A DNA stretch of 64,000 bases. Source: Phycomyces nitens (taxonomy: Eukaryota > Mucoromycota > Mucoromycetes > Mucorales > Phycomycetaceae). Shown piece by piece: positions 1 through 12,600 of the stretch. Position 1 is the first letter of the stretch. Each line of letters opens with the position of its first letter. The notes below the pieces were generated by a model. It was not told the origin of the DNA, did not search any database, and saw only the letters and a list, made by a program, of their open reading frames with translations. Both the position numbers and the translations under genes were made by a program. The stretch lies in assembly GCA_022702545.1 (NCBI GenBank), contig JAHRBC010000003.1, positions 4,774,001 through 4,838,000 of the forward strand, written 5' to 3'.

Positions 1-1734
1 CCACTGAGTGAGGAGCGAGAATTCTTTGCCAACTAATGCGATCTCACCCGTCCGTCTCCACACAACAGTGGGTGTGCCGGAATAACTAATTAACTTTTCA
101 TACTCCTACACAACAGCCACTGTTAGTAACAAAAAAAAATAGGTGGCTAATAAAAAATATTTACAAGAAGTTTACGCTGGAGACACTTTTCAGTGAATAT
201 GAGATCATCTTCGGTCAAGTTCATCATCGAAGCAAGTACAGAGGGACGGAAGAGCGCCAGCGCCCGGCTAATTCGCATCAGATCCTCTCTACTCATTCTA
301 TATAAATAGTTGGTGAGATGGTTTTAGGAACATATCCATGTGGCCCAGTACGAGAGTAGAAAAGGAAAACTCACTTTTGGCGGACGTAGTTGATCAAATA
401 ATGGTAGCCTTCTGCATAGCTAAATGGTTTTGTAGCACTGGCATAGGCCATTTCTGGAGTGATTATTTGATTGCGACGCTTTACGGCAGCACCAGCAGTA
501 ACTGGGCTGGCAATCTTGGCCACAACAGCCCCGTCCCCATAGGGAAGCATAGAGGAGATTCCAGAGGATGAGATGTGAGACGAGTTCAAGACAGCAGATG
601 GAATTGATCCAATGGAACGTGGGGGGAACAATATATCGTCCATAATTGATTGGTTTCCGCTTGTGAATGAGCTTGGGGTGGTGGGGAGAGAAGGCGTCTG
701 GAGGGGACGGGTATCTGGAAGAGTGAAATTAGGGCTACCGTGCTGTTTATGTTGATGCGATTGATTATGATGATTTTGGGTTTGGGTTTGGGTTTGAGGT
801 TTTTGTTGATGCTGATGCTGATGTTGTAGTTGCTGTTGATGTAATTGCTGCAATGGTTGACGGCTGTCTGTTACGGTATTTGGCCACCCTCCCGTAACGC
901 CAGATGTTATTGAAGGGGTGGGTGTGGTAGTTGGAACCACGGGGTGTGGTTGGGTTGCACGTACATTTGCTACGATCGGGTTCACGGGTGGCTGTGTTAA
1001 TTGAAGGTCCATGGGTGACCCCAGCATACTCGACAGTATTGAATACTCGAGATTTGTAGCCGATGATCCAAAGCCATAATTATAATTATCCATATTCATC
1101 AACTGGCTACCATTTATCATCTCATTGGCGTCTGTTCATTGCAATAGAGTGTTAAAGCATGCTATTTGTAGTCATGGTTATTACCATTGGTCATGAATGA
1201 CTGAGTATCCAAGAGGCCTGTGTTTGGCAATGTGTCTTGGGTATTGAACCCTTCAATGGTGGCTGGTGGAAATAGGCTGGCCCGATTCTTCAGATCTTTA
1301 TATAAAGTTTAAATATACAACATTTTTTTTAAAAAAAATTATATATGTATATATTTACCTTCGGCATCCTGTAGATATTTTGCTTTCTTACGTGCTCCAT
1401 CTGCACATGTTGATGCCAAATCTCTCTTTATGCATCGTTGGCAGGGGCGAGCTAACAAGGTGGAAAATAATTGAGTCTATTGTCGTAAGGCAGGTTCAAA
1501 CTTACAATCATCACAAGTGAGATGAGCCTTTTTTTTTAATATAAAAAAAAAAGACAAGATTTTATTGATTAGCACAACTTTTAATTTAATCTAATCTCTA
1601 ATCTTGTTTACTTTTTGGCAATGAATGCAGGCTCGGGTGGCCTTCTTTTTACGCTGAGGAATATGTTGAGAAGGCATTGAGTTTATGGCCGAGTGGGATG
1701 TCTCGGGAGTTGTGGAAGCAGATAATGTAGCCAT
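1..1734 (-). CDS. ERT1: ERT1/AcuK-type Zn2Cys6 transcription factor, 3' end cut by window edge
   Basis: Likely nuclear activator of gluconeogenesis and non-fermentable carbon genes, the known role of ERT1/AcuK. The start at 1734 gives a short N-terminus leading into a binuclear zinc cluster spread over three exons: CIHCQK, then AHLTCDD from a 22-nt exon (1506-1527), then [16 protein letters not shown] (1359-1451). All six cysteines are present. A long Gln/His/Thr-rich linker follows (roughly 700-900 on the plus strand). Then comes the family-typical block [19 protein letters not shown], and in further exons ALALFRPS and the PAS-like [18 protein letters not shown]. These match ERT1 proteins in order, so the family call is firm. 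The last residues lie outside the window. At least five introns are needed. The stop-like ends at 371 and 1591 are intron read-through, not real termini. Confidence 0.88.
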
Positions 1735-1995
1735 GTGGATTGCGCAACAATAAAAGAGCTGTGCATTCCCAAATGGTAACAATAAACAGGAAGAGAAGGA
1801 AAAAAAATTGTAGCAGGATATTACAATATATTTTTTTTTCTTGGCTTTAATTCTAGCAATTATCAATTTCACCTCTTTACCCCAGCCAATGATGATGACT
1901 CATGAATCAAATGGGTGTATATATATATATAGTTGTTTCTTTTTTTCTTTTTTCTTTTTTTTTATACATTGGATAAAAGTTTAAGCATAACAGTG

Positions 1996-3219
1996 TCAAG
2001 ACTTGATCAGCGCCGCCATTATTTTGGCTGCAAATTCATCGCTGTCTGCATACACCTGGAAAACCTGGCCATCAGCACAGACCTCAAATGAATGGGGCAT
2101 CAGCCGTTCCTCAAAGTCTGTAGTACAGTGTGTTATGCCCTCAAGATCAAACACGGAGCAAGGTGTCTAGTGGAAATATTGAGAATCCAAATCGGCTTCT
2201 GGTATTACTTACCGTTCCCTGCCATTCTGGAAATAATAGAAACCTCTTGTTCGTGATTTCAAAATAGCGTCTTCTCCACAGCTATTAAAGATGAGTAAGC
2301 TGCGTAATACGAATAGCTTTAATAAGTTTACCCTGCTATCTTCTGTAAGTACTGTAAGCTCTCCAGACAGGACAGTCTATGGTAAAAGTAGGAGACTCAA
2401 TTTAAATACTTCTTGGGAAACGTAGGAAAAGGACTAGTTAGCCCACCTTTTCTATTTCCTTCTCTTCTTTGGGTACAATCTGGACTTCTGGGACAGATTC
2501 AACTTCAATTGGCTCCACTGGCTTCTCCTTTGGCTGTGCTTGGCGAGCCTTTTGTTTTGGCTGCATACGGCCACCCAGAGGCTTTGTCTGGACCTTTGGC
2601 GGTTTAAGCTCTTTCCGACTCATTAGACTGGCTTCCTTCTTTGGGTTGAGGATCGATGCAGAGAAATGACTATTTCCCACGGCTCGCTTTGACAGTGGCC
2701 GCTTTTGGAAGTCTTGAAGATTATTAAAAGAGTGGGATTTTACGGTGGCATTGAGATGTGGAGAGAGCGGTGGTGTGCGGGGAAGTGAAATTGAGGAGTT
2801 GGAAGATGATGGGGACATTAGATCAAGGCTATGGCGCTTTATATACAATCTAAGTTTTGGTTCGGATAGTTCGTTTGTCTGATTGACGGTCAACAAGAGT
2901 CCCTTTGCCTATCATCTAGTTTGTTAGTCTTTATTATCGACCCACTCGCTTATTTACCGCAGGAATCTTGGACAGCGTATGGCCATGGACGGCAGCTTGG
3001 GCTACAGAAAGCGTCAAGGACATGAAGGTAATAATAACAAAGCCTTACCCTTTTGTGTGTCGCTAGAAATACACGGTTTTAGATTGAGAAGACAGTGTTT
3101 TGAGGGCATCTAATTGATTACCTGACGTGTCGAGGAACATAGACAAGTGTAATCAGATGGCGATCGTACAATAACATTGCAAACTGAATTTCATTTACTG
3201 CAATCCTTTCCTTAAGCAT
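1996..3219 (-). CDS. PH-domain protein, possibly anillin/Bud4-like
   Basis: A protein of about 300 residues read across seven exons. The N-terminal part (start ATG 3219, MLKERIAVNEIQF) is followed by a Ser/Pro/Lys-rich low-complexity middle (2438-2860). The C-terminus is a pleckstrin-homology fold: LWRRRYFEITNKRFLLF, then SVFDLEGITHC, then HSFEVCADGQVFQVYADSDEF and a terminal helix ending in LIKS. PH domains bind phosphoinositides or proteins at membranes. The order W-RRYFE / hydrophobic strand / F-V-A-D-G / YADSDE resembles the PH domain ending anillin-type proteins, but the protein is much shorter than anillins and I see no Rho-binding region. Function is therefore not assigned beyond PH-mediated membrane association. 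Splice joins agree in frame; the start is the first in-frame ATG and remains uncertain. Confidence 0.7.
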
Positions 3220-3883
3220 ACTATGGATAATAAATTAGCCCATGTCAATAAATAGCAAGCTATTCACTTTATTCCTCCTGTTCCTTGATCAAAAGGGTAG
3301 ACGGAGATTGTCTGCCCGCCCGCCTTTCGGTAGCGAAACAGGACCCTACAATTATATATTAAAAGGAATTGGTGGCGAATTTTTTTTAGACATTTGGAAA
3401 GGGCAAGGGATTCAATTATGTATTTACCAATCCATATGAAATCCAAGGAGGATGTTCTTTGATGACTCGAGCCATTTTTGCTCACCCAGAGAGCTCAACG
3501 TGAGGAAATTATGCATGGTTTGGTTTGAAACTGAAAAGAAAAAGGAAAAAGAGACGCCAGAAAGGGATATCTTGAGACTCTTTGTTAAATACTTTTTATC
3601 TAGTAGATCCGATGAAGACTGCAAAAAGAAAAAGAAACCCACACCAAAAGATGCCGCAAAAGCAATGCAAATCCCTGCCTTGCATCACTAGTTTCGATCC
3701 AGTAAGAAACCAACTTGTACGCACTACTTGGACACATGGATATAAATACATATTTATATGTATATATTTAAATGTTCGTAACAACGCATGTCCCTTTAAG
3801 GGGAAATCAAAGGGCCAGGAGTACATCTTTAAGCAAAAACAGTATAGAATGACAAGAGAGAAATAGACGATAGGTATTGCATG
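3220..3883. other. Intergenic, no gene supported
   Basis: AT-rich spacer between two tandem minus-strand genes. It holds short overlapping ORFs on both strands that lack recognisable motifs and splice logic. It presumably contains the promoter of the PH-domain gene and the 3' end of the gene to its right. Confidence 0.5.
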
Positions 3884-5927
3884 TTAAGCATGTGCAATGG
3901 CTGAAAATGCAGTGTTGTAGATATGTCCACAAAGCTTTTGCATCTCAAACAACCCCAGCTTGGCTATATAGTAAATAAAGGTCAAACGAGGTGTGATGAT
4001 TCATGTACAAACTTACGGATAGGAACTTGCATTTCCAAGATGGTCCGAATCATGTCTTCCACTTGGCTAATCTGATCTGTCTTGAAGTACACCATCAAGA
4101 GCATCGGCATCTCAGACACGCCTGACTGAAGCAGCTGAGTCAATACTGCGACAAGGTCTCTCTATATTGAAGAATTAGATGCTTCTGAAACGAGAATGAC
4201 TTTATAAACGTTTTACCTGTCGCTTGAGAATCGCTACCGAGGAAATAAGAATAAGACTGAGGAGGAGCTTGACCAGCCTAAGGCACGAGTGGTAAATAAA
4301 TATATGTATAATATTTATATTTATATATTTTTTCATTTAATTCTAATTCTCTGGTTGATATCCCCCCTCTTTGTGGCAAAAATAAAGAGGTGCATTTCCT
4401 CAATGTCATGTAGTGTATGATATGCAGTGTTTTACGGTACCTTTCCATTTCAGTGACTCGCAGTAGATAGAAGCATACATCTACTTCGGCCTCACTCAAC
4501 TGAAGGCCAAAAAACCCAACCAATCCAGCCACTACTCGGATTGCCATTGCCAGCTCAACCTGATTGACCTGCACATCTCCCTGATAGGCATCTTTAGCCA
4601 CCAACAATAAAGCATTTCTACCGTCAGAATTACCATACAGCTCTGAATCTTGGAGAATACCCGGCTTTTTATGGTTGCAAAGTGCTGTCTGCTGTTCACA
4701 GATTGTGCAATAAACCACGAGGGCATTCGAGACAATATACTATTAAAGAAATCAATCTACAGACGTCTTTAGTATCAACTAGCTCAACAAAAATGATCAT
4801 TTCTTACCTCATCTTCACAATAGACCGTAAGCCGTGTGACAAGTTCAGGCAAAAGTTGCATTTCAACCAATTTAAACCGTACTGTGGCCGCATATCTTGG
4901 TTTCTCTTCTACCATGGTATAAATCATCTCACTATATGAACCACAATATTCAGTTGGATATCGATTGACCCTTGTCCTTGGTGTAAAGACCCACATGTGT
5001 TTTACACAAAGGCCTGCCCTATTTACCTCAGTTGTATCGAGTACCGTGTGCTAAGACAGTGGGCGCTTTGCAATAGATGATCAATGGCCTTTTTTTTCCA
5101 AAAAAGCAATAAAAAGAATAAGTTGAATGCATCTTTTTGGCCCTGCATTTCTTATATTTTGTAATATTTCTTTTATAACCATCCTTGGTATCTCCTTACT
5201 TCTGTAAAATTAAGAGGATCGTGTCTGGCAATGCAGCGTACAAGTTCACAGCGTGTGGATAAAAGAACAAACCCTTCAAGGACATGCTTTCAATAGATGA
5301 TAATAAATGTCATGTAAGAAACCAAGGCACATTATACACACAAAACCACTCATATACACAGGCCAACATATACACCAATTTTGCATGTACATTTTATCAT
5401 TTATTTATTCATTTATTGCTAATCGTATTTCTTACTTGAATATTCCCCAATCGTTCATTCACATCTTGTGTCTCGAGATCATCAAATAGATCAAGAGCAG
5501 CTACTACCATGGCAGATTCATCGCGTAGAAAACCTTGATTAGACAATAGAATACTGGATACTATTGCAGGTTTGCTCGCTCGTTCAGGCTGTTGACGATT
5601 TGCATAGATGAGGTACTGCAGACAGCTAAATTCCAGTAGCAATCTAAAAAAACAAAATTACTTTATTTTATTATTTATCTGGGAATCATCCTCATGAGGA
5701 TTACTCACTGGAATGTACGTGGATCGCTGAGATTTGCAGATATGGATCTGTATTGGGTCTTGAGATTTATGACGGGAATTATAGCATAATGTGTGAATAA
5801 GAATAAGGATCTGGTGTGAATCTACCTGTGAAGCGCTGTGTCCAATCTTTTGGACCGAGTTTTTGTACTGAAAATAGTAGCTTTTAAGCTCTTTGGTCGT
5901 GTCTTGCATAGTTTGTAAAGGTTCCAT
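3884..5927 (-). CDS. Unidentified helical-repeat-like protein, multi-exon
   Basis: I do not recognise this protein. At least seven exons chain in frame: MEPLQTMQDTTKELK at 5927; LLLEFSCLQYLIYANRQ (5409-5642); FVLLSTRCELVRCIARHDP (near 5215-5290); RVNRYPTEYCGSYSEMIYTM then RFKLVEMQLLPELVTRL (4800-4990); CTICEQQTALCNH then KDAYQGDVQVNQVELAMAIRV (4440-4718); and a C-terminal block VEDMIRTILEMQVPIPKLG ending in a stop at 3884. The pattern is amphipathic helices throughout, as in large scaffold or transcription-complex subunits. A faint resemblance to the C-terminal helices of NELF-C/D or to nucleoporin scaffolds crossed my mind but is too weak to name. The 5' end is uncertain because an in-frame extension upstream of 5927 is open for a few codons. 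Confidence 0.6.
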
Positions 5928-6250
5928 GGAGTTTGGCAAGCAGGTTGCCAGTAACAAATATACTCATTTTGTGTAGTGATAGAGTAGACCTGTATGATAT
6001 AAAGCAGTCACAGCACTTCCAGGACTGACAATAATCCTATTTTTTTTCCATTCTTTTTTCTTATCCAACCCAGGCACCGACAAGAGATGTGAGTACAAAG
6101 CTCTACGTGTGACGTCCTCCTTCCCCGCAAATAGACACATATACACACACACACACACACACGCTAGCATATCTGTATAAAAAGACGCGCCGGTTATTTT
6201 CCACTCTTTTCTTCTTCTTATTTAATTTTTTTTAAAAAAACCCAATTCAA
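5928..6250. promoter_or_regulatory. Divergent intergenic promoter region
   Basis: Shared spacer between the minus-strand helical gene and the plus-strand lipase gene. It holds an (AC)n microsatellite at 6143-6162, then a TATAAAAA element at 6176-6183 and a T-rich run before the lipase ATG at 6251. Confidence 0.5.
6176..6183 (+). promoter_or_regulatory. TATA box upstream of the lipase gene
   Basis: TATAAAAA lies 68 bp before the ATG at 6251, a plausible core promoter spacing. Inferred from sequence alone. Confidence 0.45.
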
Positions 6251-7462
6251 ATGACAGGAGCAGACCAAGTTCAAGTGATTGATGAATGGAGCAAGACCAA
6301 GGATGGTCATGATATCTTTACAAAAACCTGGAAACCTGTTGGAGAGCCAGTGGCACAAATCTTGTAGGTGCTGAGTAAGGCTATTTAGACCAAACTAAAG
6401 CATATTTTACCCAAAGGATGATTCATGGTTTTGGAGAACACATTGCTCGATATGATGAAATGTTTACGTTTTATGCTGAGAATGGCATCGAGAGCTTTGG
6501 ATTTGACCAGAGAGGTTGGGGAGAGACCGGTGCAAAGTCTAAAGAATTTGGAAATAATAATGGGTAAGCAGCTATATCCATAGTCAGATTACAAACACTT
6601 TATCGTTGGACAAATCTACGGAATATTAAATGATAATGTCTAATACATATTAGTTATATGACCGCCCTGGGTGATATCAATGCAAAGATTCACAAACTGA
6701 AGCGTCCCGAAGTTCCTCTCTTCTTGATAGGCCACAGCATGGTAATTCAGAATATATAAGAGACATTGTTAAACCCGTTGTTTTTATCAAGGGAGGCGGC
6801 CTTGTGTTGAACCTGCTGGTCAGAAAAGATGTTTTTGATGGTGTGGGATTGTTGCAAGGCGTAATTTCTTCTGCCCCACTTGTTACATTGACAACCCCAG
6901 TCCATCCTATCAAGTTCATTCCTCTTTCAATGCTTTCCAAGGTCTTGCCTAGCTTTGTGATCAGAGCCGGATTAGACCCCAATGGTATCAGTCAAGATAA
7001 GGAGCAGGTCAAGAAGTATCTTGCTGACCCTCTTATTCATGACTATGCCACACTTGACACATGTAAGATCTTGATAAACCTTGCCTAAAAAAGGAATCTC
7101 TGTACTCATCATTCTCTAGTGCGTGGATTCTTGGAGGCTGGCGAGTCCCTTTTGACCGAAGGAGTCAAGATTGATACCCCAATCTTGTTCTCTCATGGAA
7201 CAGCCGACCCTATCAATAACCACGACTCGACCAAGAAGGTGTATGAGATTGCTTCTTCAAAAGACAAGGAGATGAAGAGCTGGCCTGGTCTTTACCACGA
7301 ATGTAAGTCACATTTGGATCATTAGTATCCCAAAGCTAATACAACATAATGTGGCTCTGCAAAAATATAGTGCATAATGAGCTGGTACTCGAGCGCAAAA
7401 ATGTGATTGAATATTATCTCCATTGGATTCAAGCAAGAATCCCCACCAAATCTACAAAATAA
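6251..7462 (+). CDS. Monoglyceride-lipase-like alpha/beta hydrolase
   Basis: Serine hydrolase of the monoacylglycerol lipase group (yeast Yju3 type), which cleaves monoacylglycerols to glycerol and fatty acid, usually on lipid droplets or membranes. Six exons join cleanly: 6251-6363, 6417-6563, 6654-6741, 6792-7062, 7120-7302, 7371-7462. The oxyanion region MIHGFGEH is followed by GFDQRGWGETG, the nucleophile elbow GHSMGGG (split by the 6742-6791 intron), the acid residue in SHGTADPIN, and the catalytic histidine in GLYHEL (split by the last intron). So the Ser-Asp-His triad is complete. The protein is about 298 residues, normal for the family, with no signal peptide. The substrate is inferred from the family; another ester or a lysophospholipid is possible. 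Confidence 0.88.
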
Positions 7463-7718
7463 AGGAAAAGGAAATTGTTGAATTCCAATATACAAAGTTC
7501 AGACACAAAGCTTGGGGGAGTAGAGACTTGTGACGCGATAGACATTGGGAATTTCTTGTGATTCTGAGCTAAATAAGCTAAAATAAGAGCCATGCTAAAA
7601 AAAATGATTTCTACTATTCAACAGTGCATTGGATATTTTGAAACTTTATTTTATTCAAATTATGTGGGGAATGAGATTATTCTTTTGATAGAGGAGCATA
7701 GTGGATACAGATATGCTG

Positions 7719-9689
7719 CTATTCAGCTGCTTTTGTATTATTGTTATCAGTTAAAAATTCATGATGCATCTTTGAATTATATACTGCTGAAGTGCTAGAT
7801 TCACCGTTTTTGTTTGTGTAGACAATTGAAGGTATCGAAGGAACTTCTTCTGCAGGAAGAGACTCAATTGTCTGAGACTCTTCTAGGTAGTAAACTGAAT
7901 TGGCAGGAGATTTACCCTTGTACCTTGGACCCAGACCTTCATAGATAGAATCGTATTGTTCATAAGAAGCCATTGGATTTATATGGATGTTATCTCGTTT
8001 GGATACAAATCCCTTGTCATCTGTACAGCTAAAGCCTGTTAATAGACCATTTGTGTTTCCTAAACTGTTATTACCCCACTCTCTCTCTGCGCGTCTTTCT
8101 GCGCGTCTCTCTGCGCGTCTTGAAGCCTTTTTGCCACCCGTGGAACCAGAAAACATCGCCTTATTAGCGGTTGCCTTTGGAGGACAGTCTTTAAAGTTTG
8201 GCTTCATGCCATTAGCAAGCGAATCAATCAATGTGGAAATACCGGTATCATGTCCCAAACTTCTTTCCGAGTGAGCATTAAACCTCTTGGCAATCTCGTT
8301 ATCGTTATTTCCCTCGTTCTCATCGTCAGAATCATCAGATTCAACTGTTTTTTGTGGTATCCATGTTCCATCAAATGCACGACATTCTCCTATAGTATGT
8401 TGCCACATAAAGCTCACACAAGTAATTGCAACTGTGCCAAGCAATAGGATATGTGTTGCTAGATTGAGGATATAAGAGATTTGGTGTTGGGGGTTCCAGT
8501 CCAATACTGATTTGATTCCTGCTAGATATCCCGTGTGAATGACCATGTCAAACCCAACGAAAAACAAAAACGATCCGGTAAAGGAGGTTGCTACCATGAT
8601 TGCAACTCGTTCAAAAATTAATGCAGACGCACCGGCCATAATAGAGCACAAGATCATACAAATTAAACGAACTACATACTGATTGCAAGCATTAGAAGTT
8701 CAAAGTGACTCATGATCTATAGGCATTTCAGGCTGGATCTTTGATTATTGACTCGAGTAATATGTACCTTGCTGACAATCCCGCCTTTGGTTAAAGAAAG
8801 ACCCCAGAGTGCAAATGAAAAGCCTCCGATTCCTAAGCAAGGGCAATATTAGTCTCACATGAATATAGGAATACAAAATATGAAGAGATCTCTTACCACA
8901 TATCAAGTATTTTGCTTTGGTGTGAAAGGCAGTAAACAAGCCCATGCCTATCACGCCAAACAAAGATGTCACGATAAGGGTGCCTGACTCTGAGCCAGCA
9001 TGATTATCTGCTGTTTCGATATTCATAAAGAAAGACCAAGCAAGTACATCTATTTCAGATTTTCCATACCATTTGTGTGTATTAGATATGTGGTCACCAT
9101 TATTCTGGGATCCCAACTTACTAAACGAAAGAAACCCCATTATACAGACTGTAGGTATCTTGAAGCGGAAGCCAAAGAATGATAAATACATCCCAAAAAC
9201 AATGAATGCTAGACCAACAAGAATATTGTCAAAAGTTGGTTTCCATCCACCATAGATGAATATCATGGTGTCTTTTACTATTGTTTATTATGATAATAAA
9301 GAGAGAGAAAAAGGTTTAGATTAGCTATCTATTATGACAAACAAAATGATCTAAAGGTCATATTTTACTATTCTTACGTTGGTACTCCTCTGGAACATCG
9401 TACATCGAATCAATAGCACGCTTGGGAATATAGCGGGTGTCTTTTGGCTCAAACGCATCAGCAAGATGATTATCATCTGAACCTGCCAGTCGTTTCAATA
9501 CTCTGTAATTCTTGGTTACATGATGATAAAATCTTATATTTCAAACCGAATCACACAAATTCAAAAGCTTACATTGAGTCTGTCTGATCAGGTATGCTAT
9601 TTGGATGGGAGAACGAGGATGCATGTGCCAAAACAGTGACATAGGCTACTATTAGAAGTAGCCAGAATGATTTGGCTGATAGCATCATG
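7719..9689 (-). CDS. DUF4203 / TMEM198-like multi-pass membrane protein, copy A
   Basis: Begins with a hydrophobic signal sequence (MMLSAKSFWLLLIVAYV, start 9689). A luminal or outer segment holding KRLAGSDD and YIPKRAIDSMYDVPEEYQ follows. Then several membrane segments appear: DNILVGLAFIVFGMYLSFF, TLIVTSLFGVIGMGLF, GGFSFALWGLSL, SIMAGASALIFERVAIMV, SFTGSFLFFVGFDMVI and ILNLATHILLLGTVAIT. The hallmark TGSFLFFVGFDMVIHTGYLAG matches the DUF4203/TM7SF3-TMEM198 domain. The C-terminal tail is cytosol-like, acidic and polar, with a tandem RRAE repeat (plus-strand 8091-8122). Molecular function in fungi is unknown; related animal proteins act as membrane scaffolds. A second gene of this family lies at 20572-22600. 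Several introns are present, one of them stop-free and a multiple of three. Confidence 0.8.
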
Positions 9690-12600
9690 AAAATTCTGTT
9701 GAATAATAAATGGGGTCCAGTAAAGTGAGTATAAAAAAAAGATTGAATGATTTCAACATTTTATATACATGTGTTAATTCATGGACGACAGTTAATTATG
9801 AAAATACCCTAGACGCCAGTAAGTCTTGACAGCTTTTTCTATCAGTACACATCCTTTCAAAGTATACATATACATATATATGGAATTCGTGTTATGGTTT
9901 ACAGAAAAATAGTTGTCCATCTAAATAACCTTCTCTTTAAATAATGATTCTGACTACAAGAATTTTATTTGAGATATTTATTACAATGTACTTCTTTATT
10001 AGCAAATAATAAGACAAGACTGGATTTTCAAAAGTGGCTATTGTATTAGTGGATATTTTGTTTAATAGACAAGTCTCCAGAATAAAGAGTCTATCTACTG
10101 ACTCGAGAAAAAAATACATAGAGATTTTTTTTTGATTCTTTAAAAAATGTACATTTCATCTATCAAGTGGTTTATTTTTAAAAATAAATAAAACATAGGC
10201 CCATAATGGCATTTCAAACAAAAAGTTTATATTAAAATTAAAATGAATAGCATACTCTGGTGTACAGTAGAAATATGGTATTGAAAAGTTAAATTACACA
10301 TGTGAAAGTTTGCTTTTTTCTTCATTCATTTCTTTGAATTTCCCTGGTCTGTGCGCATGCCAGCAATACAGGGTCATACAAGTATGTGTTTGACTTTATG
10401 ATTTTCTTTATTACACAACATTTCTTTTTCGTTTGGTTTGCTCTCTTTAATACAACAAAATAGTGCTTTTTAAATTTACCTAATAAAGAAAAATACTCCT
10501 CAAGTATATTTTATGGTCATATTACACAAAGATGAGATGTCAATTCCTGATATGCTGATATAAATGAAAACACAATTGGCTATATTGTGGATATGTAGGA
10601 AATTATTACTCATAAAAACATCTAGTCTTTTCAGTGTTCAGCAGTATGCTGAATCTTCAAAACATTGTAAAGAGAATCAAAGGCTAGAGTTTGAAGAAAA
10701 AGACAAAGTAGAAAAGATCATTGGCGCACACTTTTTTTTTTGTTGGAAAAATAAAAAGAATTTTCCAAAATTTTGTACAACTTGTGGTTTAACGAGCAAG
10801 AATGGATTGAAAACCCTTACTTTACTCTCTGTAAAAGAAATAATGTGGAGCAATTATTGGAGAAATCTTGACTAACTTGATGAGCATGTTTTTCCTACGA
10901 GTTAACATAAATTCGACACCATATACAAGAGAACTATAGAAATTGTATATCATTTTTGCTTTTTTTTCAAAAGGGTTCACAGACCTAATGTTCTCTGCAA
11001 GATAATTGCGTGTCACATAAGGTATTGACATCCAAATAAACGCAAGGAATATCTTGGTATTCTTAATCTCAAATAAACTTTCAAGAGCCCAATATTTTGC
11101 CTGATCAAAAATATTTAAAAAACACACACACACACATGAAAAGTGGTAGACTTTTGGTGTCTTTTTAACTCGTAATACTAAAAAAAATGGTTAAAGAGAT
11201 TATGAAATATTTGTAAAGATTAATTAACCTATATATATGCAAAACATAATGTCTCAGCATGCATAACTGATTATTTACTGTAAATAAGTACAAGAGTGGG
11301 TCTATTTAATATTGAATGAAGCATATGTTTTCCACAAGTAATTTAAAATACCTAAATTTTATAACGATTGAGTTATTAACTGCGTACATAAAGAAGGAAA
11401 ATGTAAAGAATTGGTGTTGATGTTTTGGAATTTTGGAATTTAAGTTGTGATATTCATCGTTTTAGATCCTTGTATATTCAGAATATCGGGCTGTCTGTTG
11501 AACTCTTCTAATTCTCTGGGTAAATATGTTAAATATAGACCAGTAGAAGCACAAAATATTTTTTAACGTTTACCAAAGGCACTAATATATTATTCTTTTA
11601 CTCCAAGACTCATAAAGTATTGGTGGCAAGCAACTGATTATGAAGCTTATGACATACAATAATTCCAATGCCTGTTATTACACCCTGCCTGCTAGCAAAT
11701 AGTTTACCATGGTCTAATGCAGACAGTTCTACTAGTGCCGGTATAAAGAAACAAAGAACAAATATTTGAACCACTCTTTGTATTTTTCAAACTGATATTG
11801 GGGCTTTATCAGAATATATATATATAATTACTAGAAGTACCAATTCTGCTGGTACGGATTTTTGCTAATTAGCTAGCTTTCTCTATTTGATTTTTATAAA
11901 ACTTGGGATATAAACCAATTCTTAATATTATTTTCAAGATATCGATTAGGTCTTGTTTTTATTCTTGAAATGCTTGGATCTGCACTTTCAACCCTTGCTG
12001 GGGCTGAGGCTGGGAGAGCAAAGCGTTTTTCTGCACTGCGGTTTTTTTTTTACTATTTGAGTTGTAATGCACTCACCATTAATTTTGCAAATGTCATAAA
12101 ATGACAACGTGCGGTTCTCGTCTAAAAAAATGCACGTCGACAAAATCTTAAATAATGGGCTGTTGGAAAATCATTAAAAAAAAATTCCCAGTCTTGCTCT
12201 TACGTTTCTTGCATGTATGTATGACCCCCTTCCACTAAATAAGCTTATAAAGTTCCGTGGCGTCTAGACCCTTGATTTCAGTCAGTAAGTATCCACAGTC
12301 ATCTTTGCGAGTCTTGGCAAAACTTACAGTTGGCTTTTAGTATTAATACAAAGTCAATGAATATTGTTCCGAGATGAACAGCAGCTCAAATAAGGGGTTA
12401 TGTGCACCTTTTAAAGTAGTGAGATCAGCCTATAATCCTAATCAAACAAGAACAAACGATCGAAATAAAAGAGTTTACTCTCCATCTCACATTTGTACCT
12501 TGGCGTTCTTGTTTATTTATTATCAACCATGTCTGCAAAGATACCCACTGTGTTACCTTGTATCTTCTTGTTTGCCTTGTACCTTAACTTGGCTTCTATT

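Noticed and set aside
5964..6170. Upstream first exon of the helical gene (MCLFAGKEDV frame)
   Set aside because: Reads partly through an (AC)n microsatellite, and no splice of acceptable length joins it in frame to the next exon.
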